Shown piece by piece: positions 7,958 to 16,369 of a DNA stretch of 64,000 nucleotides; within the stretch, counting starts at the first letter, position 1, and each line of letters opens with the position of its first letter. Below the pieces are notes generated by a model. It had not been told where the DNA came from and made no database searches. It saw only the letters and a program-made list of their open reading frames with translations. The translations under genes and the position numbers were made by a program. Source of the stretch: Chloroflexi bacterium OLB14 (GTDB taxonomy: Bacteria; Chloroflexota; Anaerolineae; Anaerolineales; Villigracilaceae). The stretch covers positions 1-64,000 of the forward strand of contig LMZR01000051.1 in the NCBI GenBank assembly GCA_001567105.1. The letters are read 5' to 3'.

Positions 7958-9076
7958 TCATCCACCCAATGCCTCATTCAACCAATCCAAAAATCCTTTT
8001 TCTTGGGGCTTGACAGTCGTTCCCAAACTCTCTGCTAATTTTTCAAACAACTCACGTTGTTCTTTAGTTAACTTTGTCGGCACAGCCACATTGACAATGA
8101 CCAATTGATTGCCACGATGTTTTTGTCTCAAAAACGGAACACCCTTGCCTTTAATCGTAAACACTTTACCAGATTGTGTACCAGCAGGGATTTTTAACTT
8201 ATCATCACCATCTAAAGTTGGTATATCCACTTCTGCACCCAGCGCAGCTTGAGCAATGTTGATATCTAAATTTAATAAAATATCATTTTCACGGCGTTTG
8301 AAAAATTGATGTGACTTAACATCCAACACCAAAAACAAACTGCCGTTCGGTCCACCATTTTCACCAGGTCCACCTTCCCCATTCAAACGGATTTGTGTAC
8401 CAGCATCTACCCCAGCAGGGATTTGAACTTTCTTCTTAACTTTCTTTCTTTCTAAACCACTACCCCGACAAGTTGTACAAGGTGATGAAATAATGTCACC
8501 GCGACCATTACAAGTTGGGCAGGTACTTGTTTGCACCATCTGACCCAAAAATGTTTGGCGCACTTGCCTTACTTCACCTTGACCATTACATGTAGAGCAC
8601 TTAGCAGGTTTTGTATCAGGTTCAGCACCATTGCCATTACAACGTGAACAAGTTTCATCGCGTGAAAATTCAATTTCTTTTTCAACGCCAAAGACCGCTT
8701 CCTCAAAGGTAAGCGACATTTGCATTTGCAAGTCCCTGCCGCGGCGAGGTGAATGACGCGAACGACGTCCACTAGAAAAACCGCCGAAGCCACCAAACAA
8801 ACCTTCGAACAAGTCATTAAAATCTACCGTGTAATCATGGAAGCCACCATTACCACCCAAACCCGCTTTTCCAAAACGGTCATAACGCGCACGCTTTTCA
8901 GAATCCGAAAGCACGCCATAGGCTTCATTGATTTCCTTAAATTTTTCTTCGGCATGATCTTCTTTATTCACATCAGGATGATACTGACGCGCCAATTTAC
9001 GAAACGCAGTTTTTATTTCATCATCACTCGCGTTTCGATTCACACCTAAAACATCATAATAATCTTGGTTACTCAT
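7958..9076 (-). CDS. dnaJ: chaperone protein DnaJ
   Basis: DnaJ is the Hsp40 co-chaperone that delivers substrates to DnaK and stimulates its ATPase. The 372-residue product has a J domain with the HPD motif (YHPDVNK, about 32-38) and a Gly/Phe-rich stretch ([13 protein letters not shown]). Four CxxCxGxG zinc repeats follow ([32 protein letters not shown]), then the C-terminal substrate-binding domain. This is full-length type I DnaJ. It is the last gene of hrcA-grpE-dnaK-dnaJ, 32 bases after dnaK with a GC-rich hairpin in the gap, so it should follow the heat-shock control of the operon. Confidence 0.97.
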   Translation of the reverse strand: MSNQDYYDVLGVNRNASDDEIKTAFRKLARQYHPDVNKEDHAEEKFKEINEAYGVLSDSEKRARYDRFGKAGLGGNGGFHDYTVDFNDLFEGLFGGFGGFSSGRRSRHSPRRGRDLQMQMSLTFEEAVFGVEKEIEFSRDETCSRCNGNGAEPDTKPAKCSTCNGQGEVRQVRQTFLGQMVQTSTCPTCNGRGDIISSPCTTCRGSGLERKKVKKKVQIPAGVDAGTQIRLNGEGGPGENGGPNGSLFLVLDVKSHQFFKRRENDILLNLDINIAQAALGAEVDIPTLDGDDKLKIPAGTQSGKVFTIKGKGVPFLRQKHRGNQLVIVNVAVPTKLTKEQRELFEKLAESLGTTVKPQEKGFLDWLNEALGG

Positions 9077-9087
9077 ATATGCTCAAG

Positions 9088-9103
9088 TCGCCGTCCTCGG
9101 CGA
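9088..9103. repeat. GC-rich REP-like hairpin (family A), dnaK-dnaJ gap
   Basis: TCGCCG-TCCT-CGGCGA is a perfect 6-bp stem with a 4-base loop. The core CGCCGTCCTCGGCG recurs, with different flanking pairs that always keep the stem complementary, at 21233, 25584, 25620, 29893, 29918, 36637 and 36673. In this position it could tune the amount of dnaJ relative to dnaK. Confidence 0.8.
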
Positions 9104-9108
9104 CGATG

Positions 9109-11004
9109 TTATTCCTTCACTTCACCATCAACCACATCTGGATTTTCATTTGATGTTGATTCACTTGACGAAGAATCCGCTTCAGGCTGACCTGCGGCTT
9201 GATTCTGCTCATACACCGATGCACCTATCTTTTGAATCGCTTGACCCAACACCTCAGTTGCAGATTTTATTTTTTCTACATCATCCGTCTGCGCCACAGA
9301 TTTAACTTCAGCAACTTTCGTTTCAATATCACTACGTACATCGGCTGGCACTTTATCACCAAATTCACGCAAGGCTTTCTCTGCCGCATAAGCAGTGTTA
9401 TCAGCATTATTTTTGACTTCGATTAACTCTTTGCGTTTTTTATCTTCCTCAGCATGAGATTCTGCATCTTTACGCATTTGTTCAACCTCTGAGTCACTCA
9501 AACCAGATGAAGCCGTTATCGTAATATGTTGTGACCTTCCAGTGGCTTTATCTTGTGCGCTGACTTTCAAAATACCATTCGCATCCACATCAAAGGTCAC
9601 TTCAATTTGAGGCATTCCTCTTGGGGCTGGAGGAATCCCATCCAAAATAAATTTACCCAAAGATTTATTATCCGCCGCCATGGAGCGTTCACCTTGTAAA
9701 ACATGAATCTCAACTTGTGTTTGATTATCACCCGCAGTTGAAAATACTTGTGTTCTACGCGTTGGGATAGTTGTATTACGTTCAATTTGTGCAGTTGCCA
9801 CACCACCTAAAGTTTCAATGGCTAATGTCAATGGCGTAACATCTAACAAAAGAATATCCTTAACTTCGCCACCTAACACACCTGCTTGAATCGCCGCACC
9901 AATTGCAACTACTTCATCAGGGTTAACGCCTTTGTGTGGGTCTTTACCAAAAAATGCACGCACACGATCTTGAATAGCAGGCATACGAGTCATACCGCCC
10001 ACTAAAACCACTTCATTAATATCGCCTGCTTTTAATCCAGCATCAGACAAGGCTTGTTTAACAGGAGCAATTGTACGGTCAACAAGATCCGCGCATAATT
10101 GTTCAAACTTAGCCCGAGATAAGGTCATCACCAAATGTTTGGGACCATTCGCATCAGCAGTCAAATATGGCAAGTTGATTTCGGTTTGCATTGTAGTTGA
10201 AAGTTCAATCTTCGCTTTTTCAGAAGCCTCTTTCAAACGTTGCAAGGCTTGACGGTCATTGTTCAAATCAATGCCGTTTTCTTTTTTGAACTCAGCAATC
10301 AAATGATCCATAATGCGTAAATCGAAATCATCACCACCGAGGAAAGTATCACCACTGGTAGCACGCACTTGAAACACGCCATCGCCTACATCTAAAATTG
10401 AAACGTCAAATGTACCGCCACCTAAATCATAAACAACGATAACTTCATTTTTCTTTTTATCTAAACCATAAGCCAATGATGAAGCAGTTGGTTCATTGAT
10501 AATTCTCAACACTTCCAAACCTGCAATTTTGCCAGCATCTTTTGTAGCGTTACGTTGAGCATCATTGAAATAAGCAGGCACAGTGATAACTGCTTGCGTA
10601 ATCGTCTCACCGAGATATGCTTCTGCATCTGCTTTAATTTTTGCCAAAATCATTGCCGAAACTTCTGGCGGAGAATATTCCTTGCCACCTAATTCCACAC
10701 GCACATCACCATTATCTGCTGTTTGCACTGCATACGGCACGCGACTCTTTGTGCGTTCTACTTCAGCATCACCATATTTTCTACCCATGAATCGTTTGAC
10801 AGAAAAAATAGTATTCTGCGGATTCGTAATGGCTTGATTACGCGCCACACGCCCAACAAGTCTTTCACCATTTTTATTCACTGCCACAACAGAAGGTACA
10901 AGTCTTTCACCTTCAGCAGATGGAATCACAATCGGCTCGCCACCTTGCATCACTGCCGCCACAGAGTTTGTAGTTCCTAAATCAATTCCAATAATTTTTG
11001 CCAT
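9109..11004 (-). CDS. dnaK: molecular chaperone DnaK (Hsp70)
   Basis: ATP-dependent cytosolic chaperone, 631 residues. The N-terminus is [16 protein letters not shown] with the phosphate-binding loop. The second Hsp70 signature is [14 protein letters not shown], the third [14 protein letters not shown], and the [14 protein letters not shown] linker leads to the peptide-binding domain and helical lid. The C-terminal tail ends acidic (DVVDGEVKE), as in other DnaK proteins. It lies between grpE and dnaJ. The gap before it (toward grpE) carries a large palindromic repeat rather than a promoter that I can see. Confidence 0.98.
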   Translation of the reverse strand: MAKIIGIDLGTTNSVAAVMQGGEPIVIPSAEGERLVPSVVAVNKNGERLVGRVARNQAITNPQNTIFSVKRFMGRKYGDAEVERTKSRVPYAVQTADNGDVRVELGGKEYSPPEVSAMILAKIKADAEAYLGETITQAVITVPAYFNDAQRNATKDAGKIAGLEVLRIINEPTASSLAYGLDKKKNEVIVVYDLGGGTFDVSILDVGDGVFQVRATSGDTFLGGDDFDLRIMDHLIAEFKKENGIDLNNDRQALQRLKEASEKAKIELSTTMQTEINLPYLTADANGPKHLVMTLSRAKFEQLCADLVDRTIAPVKQALSDAGLKAGDINEVVLVGGMTRMPAIQDRVRAFFGKDPHKGVNPDEVVAIGAAIQAGVLGGEVKDILLLDVTPLTLAIETLGGVATAQIERNTTIPTRRTQVFSTAGDNQTQVEIHVLQGERSMAADNKSLGKFILDGIPPAPRGMPQIEVTFDVDANGILKVSAQDKATGRSQHITITASSGLSDSEVEQMRKDAESHAEEDKKRKELIEVKNNADNTAYAAEKALREFGDKVPADVRSDIETKVAEVKSVAQTDDVEKIKSATEVLGQAIQKIGASVYEQNQAAGQPEADSSSSESTSNENPDVVDGEVKE

Positions 11005-11023
11005 AAATTCTCCTGAATATATT

Positions 11024-11121
11024 ATGTCGTTGCGAGGAGGGCTTTAGCCCGACGAAGCAATCTCCTGATTATTTGGAGGTTGCTTCGTCGCAAAGTGCAA
11101 GAACGCAACTCGCAACGACAT
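11024..11121. repeat. large palindromic repeat (family C), grpE-dnaK gap
   Basis: Outer arms ATGTCGTTGCGAG (11024-11036) and CTCGCAACGACAT (11109-11121) are perfect inverse copies. Inner arms GACGAAGCAATCTCC and GGAGGTTGCTTCGTC are also nearly inverse. The related element at 49260-49377 has GTCATTGCGAG and GAAGCAATCTC. Repeats of this type are common in diverse bacterial genomes. Here it would form a long hairpin in the grpE-dnaK transcript. Confidence 0.85.
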
Positions 11122-11126
11122 GTAAC

Positions 11127-11660
11127 TTATTGCGCCACTCTCACCAATGCAGGGCGAATCACACGCTCACCAATCACATAACCATTTTGCACAACGTCAA
11201 TCACATAACCGCTTTCAACATCATCACTTGGTTCATGCGAAATCGCTTCATGGAAGTTCGGGTCAAACGCCGCACCTTTTGCTTCAATGCGTATCACACC
11301 GTCATTCTCCAAAATAGTTTGCATTTTACGCGCAATCAACTCAATGCCATCTGCCCAAGCATCATCAGCAGAACGATTTTGCAAAGCACGTTCTAAATCA
11401 TCAAGCACAGGCAATATTTTTTTGACAATGTCCCCTTTCATTGAAGACCTCATCAAATCATTATCACGCTCTATGCGTTTTTTATAATTTTGAAATTCAG
11501 CCTGCGAGCGCGCCCAACCATCTTTATATTCGACGATTTTTTCTTCAGCCTCTTTCAACTGATTGATTAACGCCTCTTTCTCTGCGTCAACTTGGTCAGT
11601 GACCTCAGCCTTTATTTCATCTTCAATTTTTTCTTCTTGTTCATCTTTCTTTTTTGTCAT
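11127..11660 (-). CDS. grpE: nucleotide exchange factor GrpE
   Basis: GrpE releases ADP from DnaK. The 177-residue product has an acidic, charged N-terminal tail (KKKDEQEEKIEDEIKAEV) and a long coiled-coil helix (about 30-75, ALINQLKEAEEKIVEYKDGW). The signature NYKKRIERD follows, and the beta-wing domain ends with the GrpE motif VVQNGYVIGERVIRPALVRV. Length and order are normal. It follows hrcA and precedes dnaK in the CIRCE-controlled operon. Confidence 0.96.
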   Translation of the reverse strand: MTKKKDEQEEKIEDEIKAEVTDQVDAEKEALINQLKEAEEKIVEYKDGWARSQAEFQNYKKRIERDNDLMRSSMKGDIVKKILPVLDDLERALQNRSADDAWADGIELIARKMQTILENDGVIRIEAKGAAFDPNFHEAISHEPSDDVESGYVIDVVQNGYVIGERVIRPALVRVAQ

Positions 11661-11739
11661 AATGTTTCACTCACAATTTAGAGATTAGAGACTAGAGATT
11701 AGTCTCCTATTTACTATTTATCTATTTACTATTTATCTA

Positions 11740-12780
11740 TTATCTATTTTCTTCCGCAATCGTATCATTCACCAAATCACTTAACACGCCTGCTACATAT
11801 CGTACAGTTGGAATCGTGCGGGCATAAGACATTCTCATGGGACCTAACACACCAACCATGCCTGTTGCCATGCCTGCTACGCCATATCGTGCAATCACCA
11901 TCGAGCATTGACGTAACTCTTCCCATTCGCCTTCACCACCGATTAAAACTTGCAGTCCGCCGATGTTGCTGTTGGTGGTTGTCTTTTGTAATAAATCTTG
12001 CAAAGTAGAACGCTCTTCAAAAATTTTTAGTGTTTTGCGCGCCTCTCCCGATTCTGAAAATTCAGGTTCGCGTAAAACATTGGTTAAGCCATCTGTATAA
12101 ATTTCGTTGGCGCGTTTGATTCTATTTTGTAAATCTTGTAAGATTAATATCAAAATGTCTTGGTCAAGCGGGTCTGGACGAGTTGTCAGCGAGGAGATGG
12201 CTTGTGGTGTTTTACCAGCTAGAAGCGTGTTAAGACGCGTTGCCGTTTGGCTGAGTCGTTCTTGGGTTACGGGTTCAGTCAAAGTTAAAATCTGCTGTCT
12301 AACATCACCGCCCATCATTACTAAAACCATTAACACTTGACGACCTTGCGTTGAAATTAATTCAAGGTGTTTGAATTTGGCTTGTTCAGTGTGCGGGGCT
12401 GTGACTACTGAAACGCCTTGCGATTGTGTAGCGAGAATGGAGGCGGCAAGAGTCATCCATTGTTCAACTTCTGGGCGTGATTGATGAAATTGGTGTGAGA
12501 TGGTATGTTGCACGCTTTCGGGCAGTTCGGCTTTGTTCATCATCTCGCTGACGAAGTAACGATAGCCTTCTTCGGTTGGCACACGCCCTGCCGAAGTATG
12601 TGGCTGACGAAGATAACCAAGTTCGGTTAAGGCTGACATTTCGTTGCGAATGGTTGCCGTTGAAAAGTTGAGGTGGTAATGCTCTGCCAACCGCTTCGAG
12701 CCAACTGGCTGAGCGGTTTCGATGTAGTCTTTTATTAGTAGAAGAAGCAAGGTCTTCTGGCGTTCGGTGAGGTTGGTCAT
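11740..12780 (-). CDS. hrcA: heat-inducible transcriptional repressor HrcA
   Basis: HrcA binds CIRCE and represses the chaperone genes until heat or misfolding inactivates it. The product (346 residues from the chosen start) begins LTERQKTLLLLLIKDYIET. The winged helix contains GSKRLAEHYHLNFSTATIRN, followed by LGYLRQPHTSAGRVPTEEGY, a hallmark of HrcA, then the GAF-like dimer domain. I chose the ATG at 12780. The frame is open to a TTG at 12834, but the extra 18 residues do not resemble HrcA. No clear Shine-Dalgarno is visible. It is first in the operon, so it controls itself. Confidence 0.96.
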   Translation of the reverse strand: MTNLTERQKTLLLLLIKDYIETAQPVGSKRLAEHYHLNFSTATIRNEMSALTELGYLRQPHTSAGRVPTEEGYRYFVSEMMNKAELPESVQHTISHQFHQSRPEVEQWMTLAASILATQSQGVSVVTAPHTEQAKFKHLELISTQGRQVLMVLVMMGGDVRQQILTLTEPVTQERLSQTATRLNTLLAGKTPQAISSLTTRPDPLDQDILILILQDLQNRIKRANEIYTDGLTNVLREPEFSESGEARKTLKIFEERSTLQDLLQKTTTNSNIGGLQVLIGGEGEWEELRQCSMVIARYGVAGMATGMVGVLGPMRMSYARTIPTVRYVAGVLSDLVNDTIAEENR

Positions 12781-12910
12781 TGGTTGAAAGTGGGGGGTGC
12801 ATCGCACCACAAGATTGGGCAATTTACTAATCAATCATTGATTCTAAACTTATAAATTTTCCTGTTTAGCAAAGTGCGACGCACTCCTTTACTTAGTCAG
12901 TATTCATAAT

Positions 12911-12937
12911 TTAGCACTCCCGAGTTGGGAGTGCTAT
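12911..12937 (-). promoter_or_regulatory. CIRCE operator (HrcA binding site)
   Basis: TTAGCACTC (12911-12919), a 9-base spacer, then GAGTGCTAT (12929-12937). The CIRCE consensus is TTAGCACTC-N9-GAGTGCTAA, so 17 of 18 arm bases match. It sits between the promoter at 12951-12979 and hrcA and should block or destabilise the transcript when HrcA is bound. Confidence 0.97.
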
Positions 12938-12950
12938 GTGTATGGGATTA

Positions 12951-12979
12951 ATAATAACAGTGGGGATAGGTGAAGTCAA
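12951..12979 (-). promoter_or_regulatory. promoter of the hrcA-grpE-dnaK-dnaJ operon
   Basis: On the minus strand there is TTGACT (12979-12974), 17 bases, then TATTAT (12956-12951), which is 5 of 6 matches in each hexamer with ideal spacing. The expected start point falls right at the CIRCE arm, the usual arrangement for HrcA control. Confidence 0.85.
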
Positions 12980-12994
12980 TAAGAGGAGTGTAAG

Positions 12995-13019
12995 AAAAAC
13001 TCCCGCTTGTGCGGGAGTT
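12995..13019 (-). terminator. intrinsic terminator after the kinase-propeller gene
   Basis: On the minus strand a perfect stem AACTCCCGC-loop-GCGGGAGTT is followed by five T (12999-12995). It lies 10 bases after the kinase stop codon and just before the chaperone promoter, so it separates the two units. Confidence 0.9.
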
Positions 13020-13028
13020 GTAAAAGTT

Positions 13029-15233
13029 TTATGGGGTTATGACGGCTGGTCGCCATGCGGGGTCGAAGTCTTGTGCACTGTCTGTAGTTAGGCGCACCAC
13101 ATCCGAGCCAGAAACTGTCATGTAAAAAACATCAAAATTGCCAGAATCGCTAACTCCTTCGTATGCGAGGTAGAAGCCATCTGGAGAATAATTTATATTT
13201 TCAATATAGACTACACCAAGTTGTATTTTTAAGCCTTGTTCGGTGGTCGCGTTTGTTTCTGGGGCTGTGCTCATTAAATATGGGTTACATGAAGTTGTAG
13301 CACATCTTTGGTTGAATAGAATTAAATTACCTAGAGGAGACCAATCTGGTAAATAATCGGTATAGGAAACACCACTACGAATAATTTGTGTAGGGTTGCT
13401 ACCATCTGCATTCATCGTCCAAATTTGATACACGCCTAAGCGTTTCACAACATAAACGAGTTTTGTGCCATCTGGTGACCATGCCGGCATACGTGATTCT
13501 ATACGTTGTGCCCCTGTAGTAATTTGCTTTACATCAGTAGAATCATCTGGATTAATAAGAAATATTTCCATTTGACCTGTACGCAAAGATGAAAAAGCTA
13601 TTGTTTTTCCGTCAGGAGACCAAGCAGGGTCAAAATTCCCACCTGAAGAAGCATCCAATGTAGTTAAGTTACTTCCATCGGCATTCATAATAAACAAACT
13701 GGTGTTTACATAATCTTTTTCTTTATTTTTGCATGGCGAAATGAAAACAATTTTCTGTCCATCAGGAGACCAATCAGGTTGACAGGCACCACTTGGTAAG
13801 TTAGTAAGTTGTATGGCTTCAGTGCCATTTAAGTCGGCAACATAAATTTGAGCAACGCCACTTCGGTTAGAAGCAAAAGCAATCTGCCCTGCACCTCCAC
13901 CAATATTTAGAACAGGTTGAGTAGGCAGTTCTGCTGTTTCACTGCCAAGCGGAATCAATGTTAATGTATTCGTTGGTGCAGGTGTAGAGGTTGGCGGAAT
14001 TGGTGTTTTAGTAGGTTGCTCGGTTGGAGTGGGCAACATAGTTTCTGTAGGTATAACAACAGTAGGTGTAGGAGATGGAGTGCTAGTATTGGTAGGTAGT
14101 GGAATAAATGGAAGCGAAGCGCGTACATTATCAGGCAAAATACCTGGGGTGAAATACACAACACCTGCTATGACCAGAATAACCATGAATAAAATAAAAC
14201 GCATCAAGTTAGCACGTTGCTTTCGCTCTCGTTCTTTTTGGCGCTTGAGTGGCGATATAAATGGTTGATCTTCGTGCTTTGCTTCCGGTGCAACTGGACC
14301 TTTTTGCACTTTAGCAGGTTTCATCTCTTCAACATCTATTACTGTATCATGCGATTCTCGCCCTACGATTGCTTCTGGTGGAGGCGGAGCAACAGTATAT
14401 GACCCAGCAATTTGTTGAGTTTTAGATTTTGAAGCTAACAAAGCTTTCTTAAAATCTTCAGCCGATTGAAAACGATCACTCGGGTCAACAGCCATAGCCT
14501 TTTCAATAGCGGCGGCTAATTTGCGCGAAACCTTTGAATTTCGTTTTCGCAACGGTGTTAATTGTGCATTATCCATAGCACGAGCTAAACCATCTTCTGG
14601 AATAATGCCACTTAACGCCGCATATAAAGTTGCCCCCAAAGAATAAATATCGGTACGAGGATCCGTACGAGCTGTACCATATTGCTCAGGTGGCGAATAA
14701 CCAGGCGTCATCGCTCTAGCGCCTGTTGTAGTAGCTTGACTAGCACTTTGATACACTTTCGCCAAACCAAAATCTACCAAAAAGATATGACCATCTGGTG
14801 TAATTTTTACATTACCGGGTTTAATATCTCTATGCAAAATAGGTGGTTTACGCGTATGCAAATAAGCCAGCGCATCACACATTGCCGCGCCAATATGAAT
14901 TGCATCATCTTCAGTTAACATCCCCAAGCGTTCCATACGATAGCGTAAATCTTCCCCTTCAATAAAATCCATCACCAAATATTGACCCTGATCACCTAGA
15001 ACAAAATGATCAGAAACACGTGGCAAATTTGGATGACGCAAATTTGCTAAAATCACCGCCTCCAAACGAAATTGGCGCGAATACTCATCCGTTGTAAATA
15101 AATTCTCTTTAAGCGCCATCGCCACGCCAAGATTTTCATCTATAACACGGTAAACTGACCCCATACCACCTTGACCAAGAATCTCAACTATACGATAACG
15201 ATTATGAATAAGTGTATCTTTTTCCAGCGTCAT
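13029..15233 (-). CDS. Ser/Thr protein kinase with extracellular TolB-like propeller
   Basis: This 734-residue membrane receptor kinase has a Hanks-type domain (about 12-275) with GQGGMGSVY, an invariant Lys in MALKEN, HRDIKPGNV and DFGLA. The activation-loop motif is PGYSPPEQYG. After a basic stretch comes one membrane span (about 340-362, FILFMVILVIAGVVYF). A Pro/Thr-rich linker follows, then a WD40-like/TolB beta-propeller with repeated WSPDGQKIVF-type blades (PDWSPDG, PAWSPDG). The propeller is outside and probably senses a ligand or cell-wall state; the ligand is unknown. It is a single-gene unit with its own terminator. Confidence 0.93.
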   Translation of the reverse strand: MTLEKDTLIHNRYRIVEILGQGGMGSVYRVIDENLGVAMALKENLFTTDEYSRQFRLEAVILANLRHPNLPRVSDHFVLGDQGQYLVMDFIEGEDLRYRMERLGMLTEDDAIHIGAAMCDALAYLHTRKPPILHRDIKPGNVKITPDGHIFLVDFGLAKVYQSASQATTTGARAMTPGYSPPEQYGTARTDPRTDIYSLGATLYAALSGIIPEDGLARAMDNAQLTPLRKRNSKVSRKLAAAIEKAMAVDPSDRFQSAEDFKKALLASKSKTQQIAGSYTVAPPPPEAIVGRESHDTVIDVEEMKPAKVQKGPVAPEAKHEDQPFISPLKRQKERERKQRANLMRFILFMVILVIAGVVYFTPGILPDNVRASLPFIPLPTNTSTPSPTPTVVIPTETMLPTPTEQPTKTPIPPTSTPAPTNTLTLIPLGSETAELPTQPVLNIGGGAGQIAFASNRSGVAQIYVADLNGTEAIQLTNLPSGACQPDWSPDGQKIVFISPCKNKEKDYVNTSLFIMNADGSNLTTLDASSGGNFDPAWSPDGKTIAFSSLRTGQMEIFLINPDDSTDVKQITTGAQRIESRMPAWSPDGTKLVYVVKRLGVYQIWTMNADGSNPTQIIRSGVSYTDYLPDWSPLGNLILFNQRCATTSCNPYLMSTAPETNATTEQGLKIQLGVVYIENINYSPDGFYLAYEGVSDSGNFDVFYMTVSGSDVVRLTTDSAQDFDPAWRPAVITP

Positions 15234-15317
15234 TGATTAACCTAAAGAGCCATTGCCCTTAATAAATTTTGAAAACCTTACTTTTCGGATTTGGCGGATT
15301 ATATCAGATGCTATGCT

Positions 15318-16299
15318 TTATTTTGAAAAATTCGATAAATTGAAATGTTTAAACAGGAATGGCGCACCACCTGTTACCCACAAACCAACTAAGCTATAAC
15401 GAATGAAACGTAATGTATAAACAAGGATACCATCCCCACGCGGGAAGATTTCGCCTAGCCCCATCCACAAAATTACTACACCTACCAACCCAATCACATA
15501 TCGAAGAACACGCTTCATCACTGGACCGTCAGCCTGATACCCACCATCAGCATAAACCCAGCCCAAACCGAGTGCCAAGCCAAAAAACAACCCAGTTGAA
15601 GTAAAAACGTTATTTGGGTCAACAGGTGCAGGCGGCACGCTCCCTACAAGAAGCGCGTTATCAATCCACGTAGTCGGGATTTGGAAATCAGCCCGAAAAG
15701 CAGTTACAGCTAATCCTATTAACATTAAAATCAGCGAGGTAACAAATGCAATCAAAATATGTTGAGGGAATGTTTTTTTCATCAGCCAAGCTGAAACAGG
15801 TTTCCAAAAATATACAGTTGCCCACAAGATGATTGCCCCAAACAACCAGCCGAAAATAACATCATGTGGAAAGTGTGCCCCCAGATAGATTCTCGAAAAC
15901 CCAATAAAAAATTAACAAAAAGCAAATAACACGTACCCATGTTTTTTTGCTATATACAGCAAGCATCCCCCAAACACTCATAGCATGTTGAGCATGACCC
16001 GACGGCGCACCAAAAGATGTTTCAAACCATAATGCTTGTACATGCCCACTCACCCAATATGGGCGCGGGCCTGCAAATAATAATTTCCCAATATCATTAA
16101 ATATACTGCTGGTAATTAATACAAAAGCAATTCGTATGCCTAATGCAGAATCAATACTCCAATAAATAAGAGGTAATGCCAGAAGGAAAAAATCTTCTGT
16201 GCCGAGTTGGCTAAAAAATTGCATTGGAGCATTAAGCCAACTACCAAGGCTTTGAATAGCAATTACAATTCCGATTCCGTTATCAATCCATGCTTGCAT
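15318..16299 (-). pseudogene. PAP2 superfamily phosphatase, split by a one-base insertion
   Basis: PAP2 enzymes remove phosphate from lipid phosphates at the membrane. The first frame (16299-15862, 145 residues) carries KLLFAGPRPYW and APSGHAQ, motifs 1 and 2, and then stops. The next frame, open from before 15900 to 15318, begins IGFSRIYLGAHFPHDVIFGW, which is motif 3 and then further membrane helices. Deleting one base of the A6 run at 15906-15911 joins them as LIFIGFSRIYLG, giving about 326 residues. As written, the catalytic triad is divided. A good Shine-Dalgarno GGAGG (16305-16309) precedes the ATG. It is either a recent pseudogene or a consensus error. Confidence 0.85.
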
Positions 16300-16333
16300 A
16301 TAGTCCTCCAGTATGGTTTTTTAAAATATATAA

Positions 16334-16363
16334 TTGACGTTTTTGATATCTTCATTGTACACT
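16334..16363 (+). promoter_or_regulatory. promoter of the transglutaminase-like gene (leaderless layout)
   Basis: TTGACG (16334-16339), 18 bases, TACACT (16358-16363), then only 6 bases to the ATG at 16370. Transcription would begin at or next to the start codon. There is no Shine-Dalgarno. Confidence 0.5.
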
Positions 16364-16369
16364 CAAAGC

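Noticed and set aside
12781..12834. Longer N-terminus of HrcA from TTG 12834
   Set aside because: The 18 extra residues do not resemble HrcA, while the ATG at 12780 gives the family start LTERQ.
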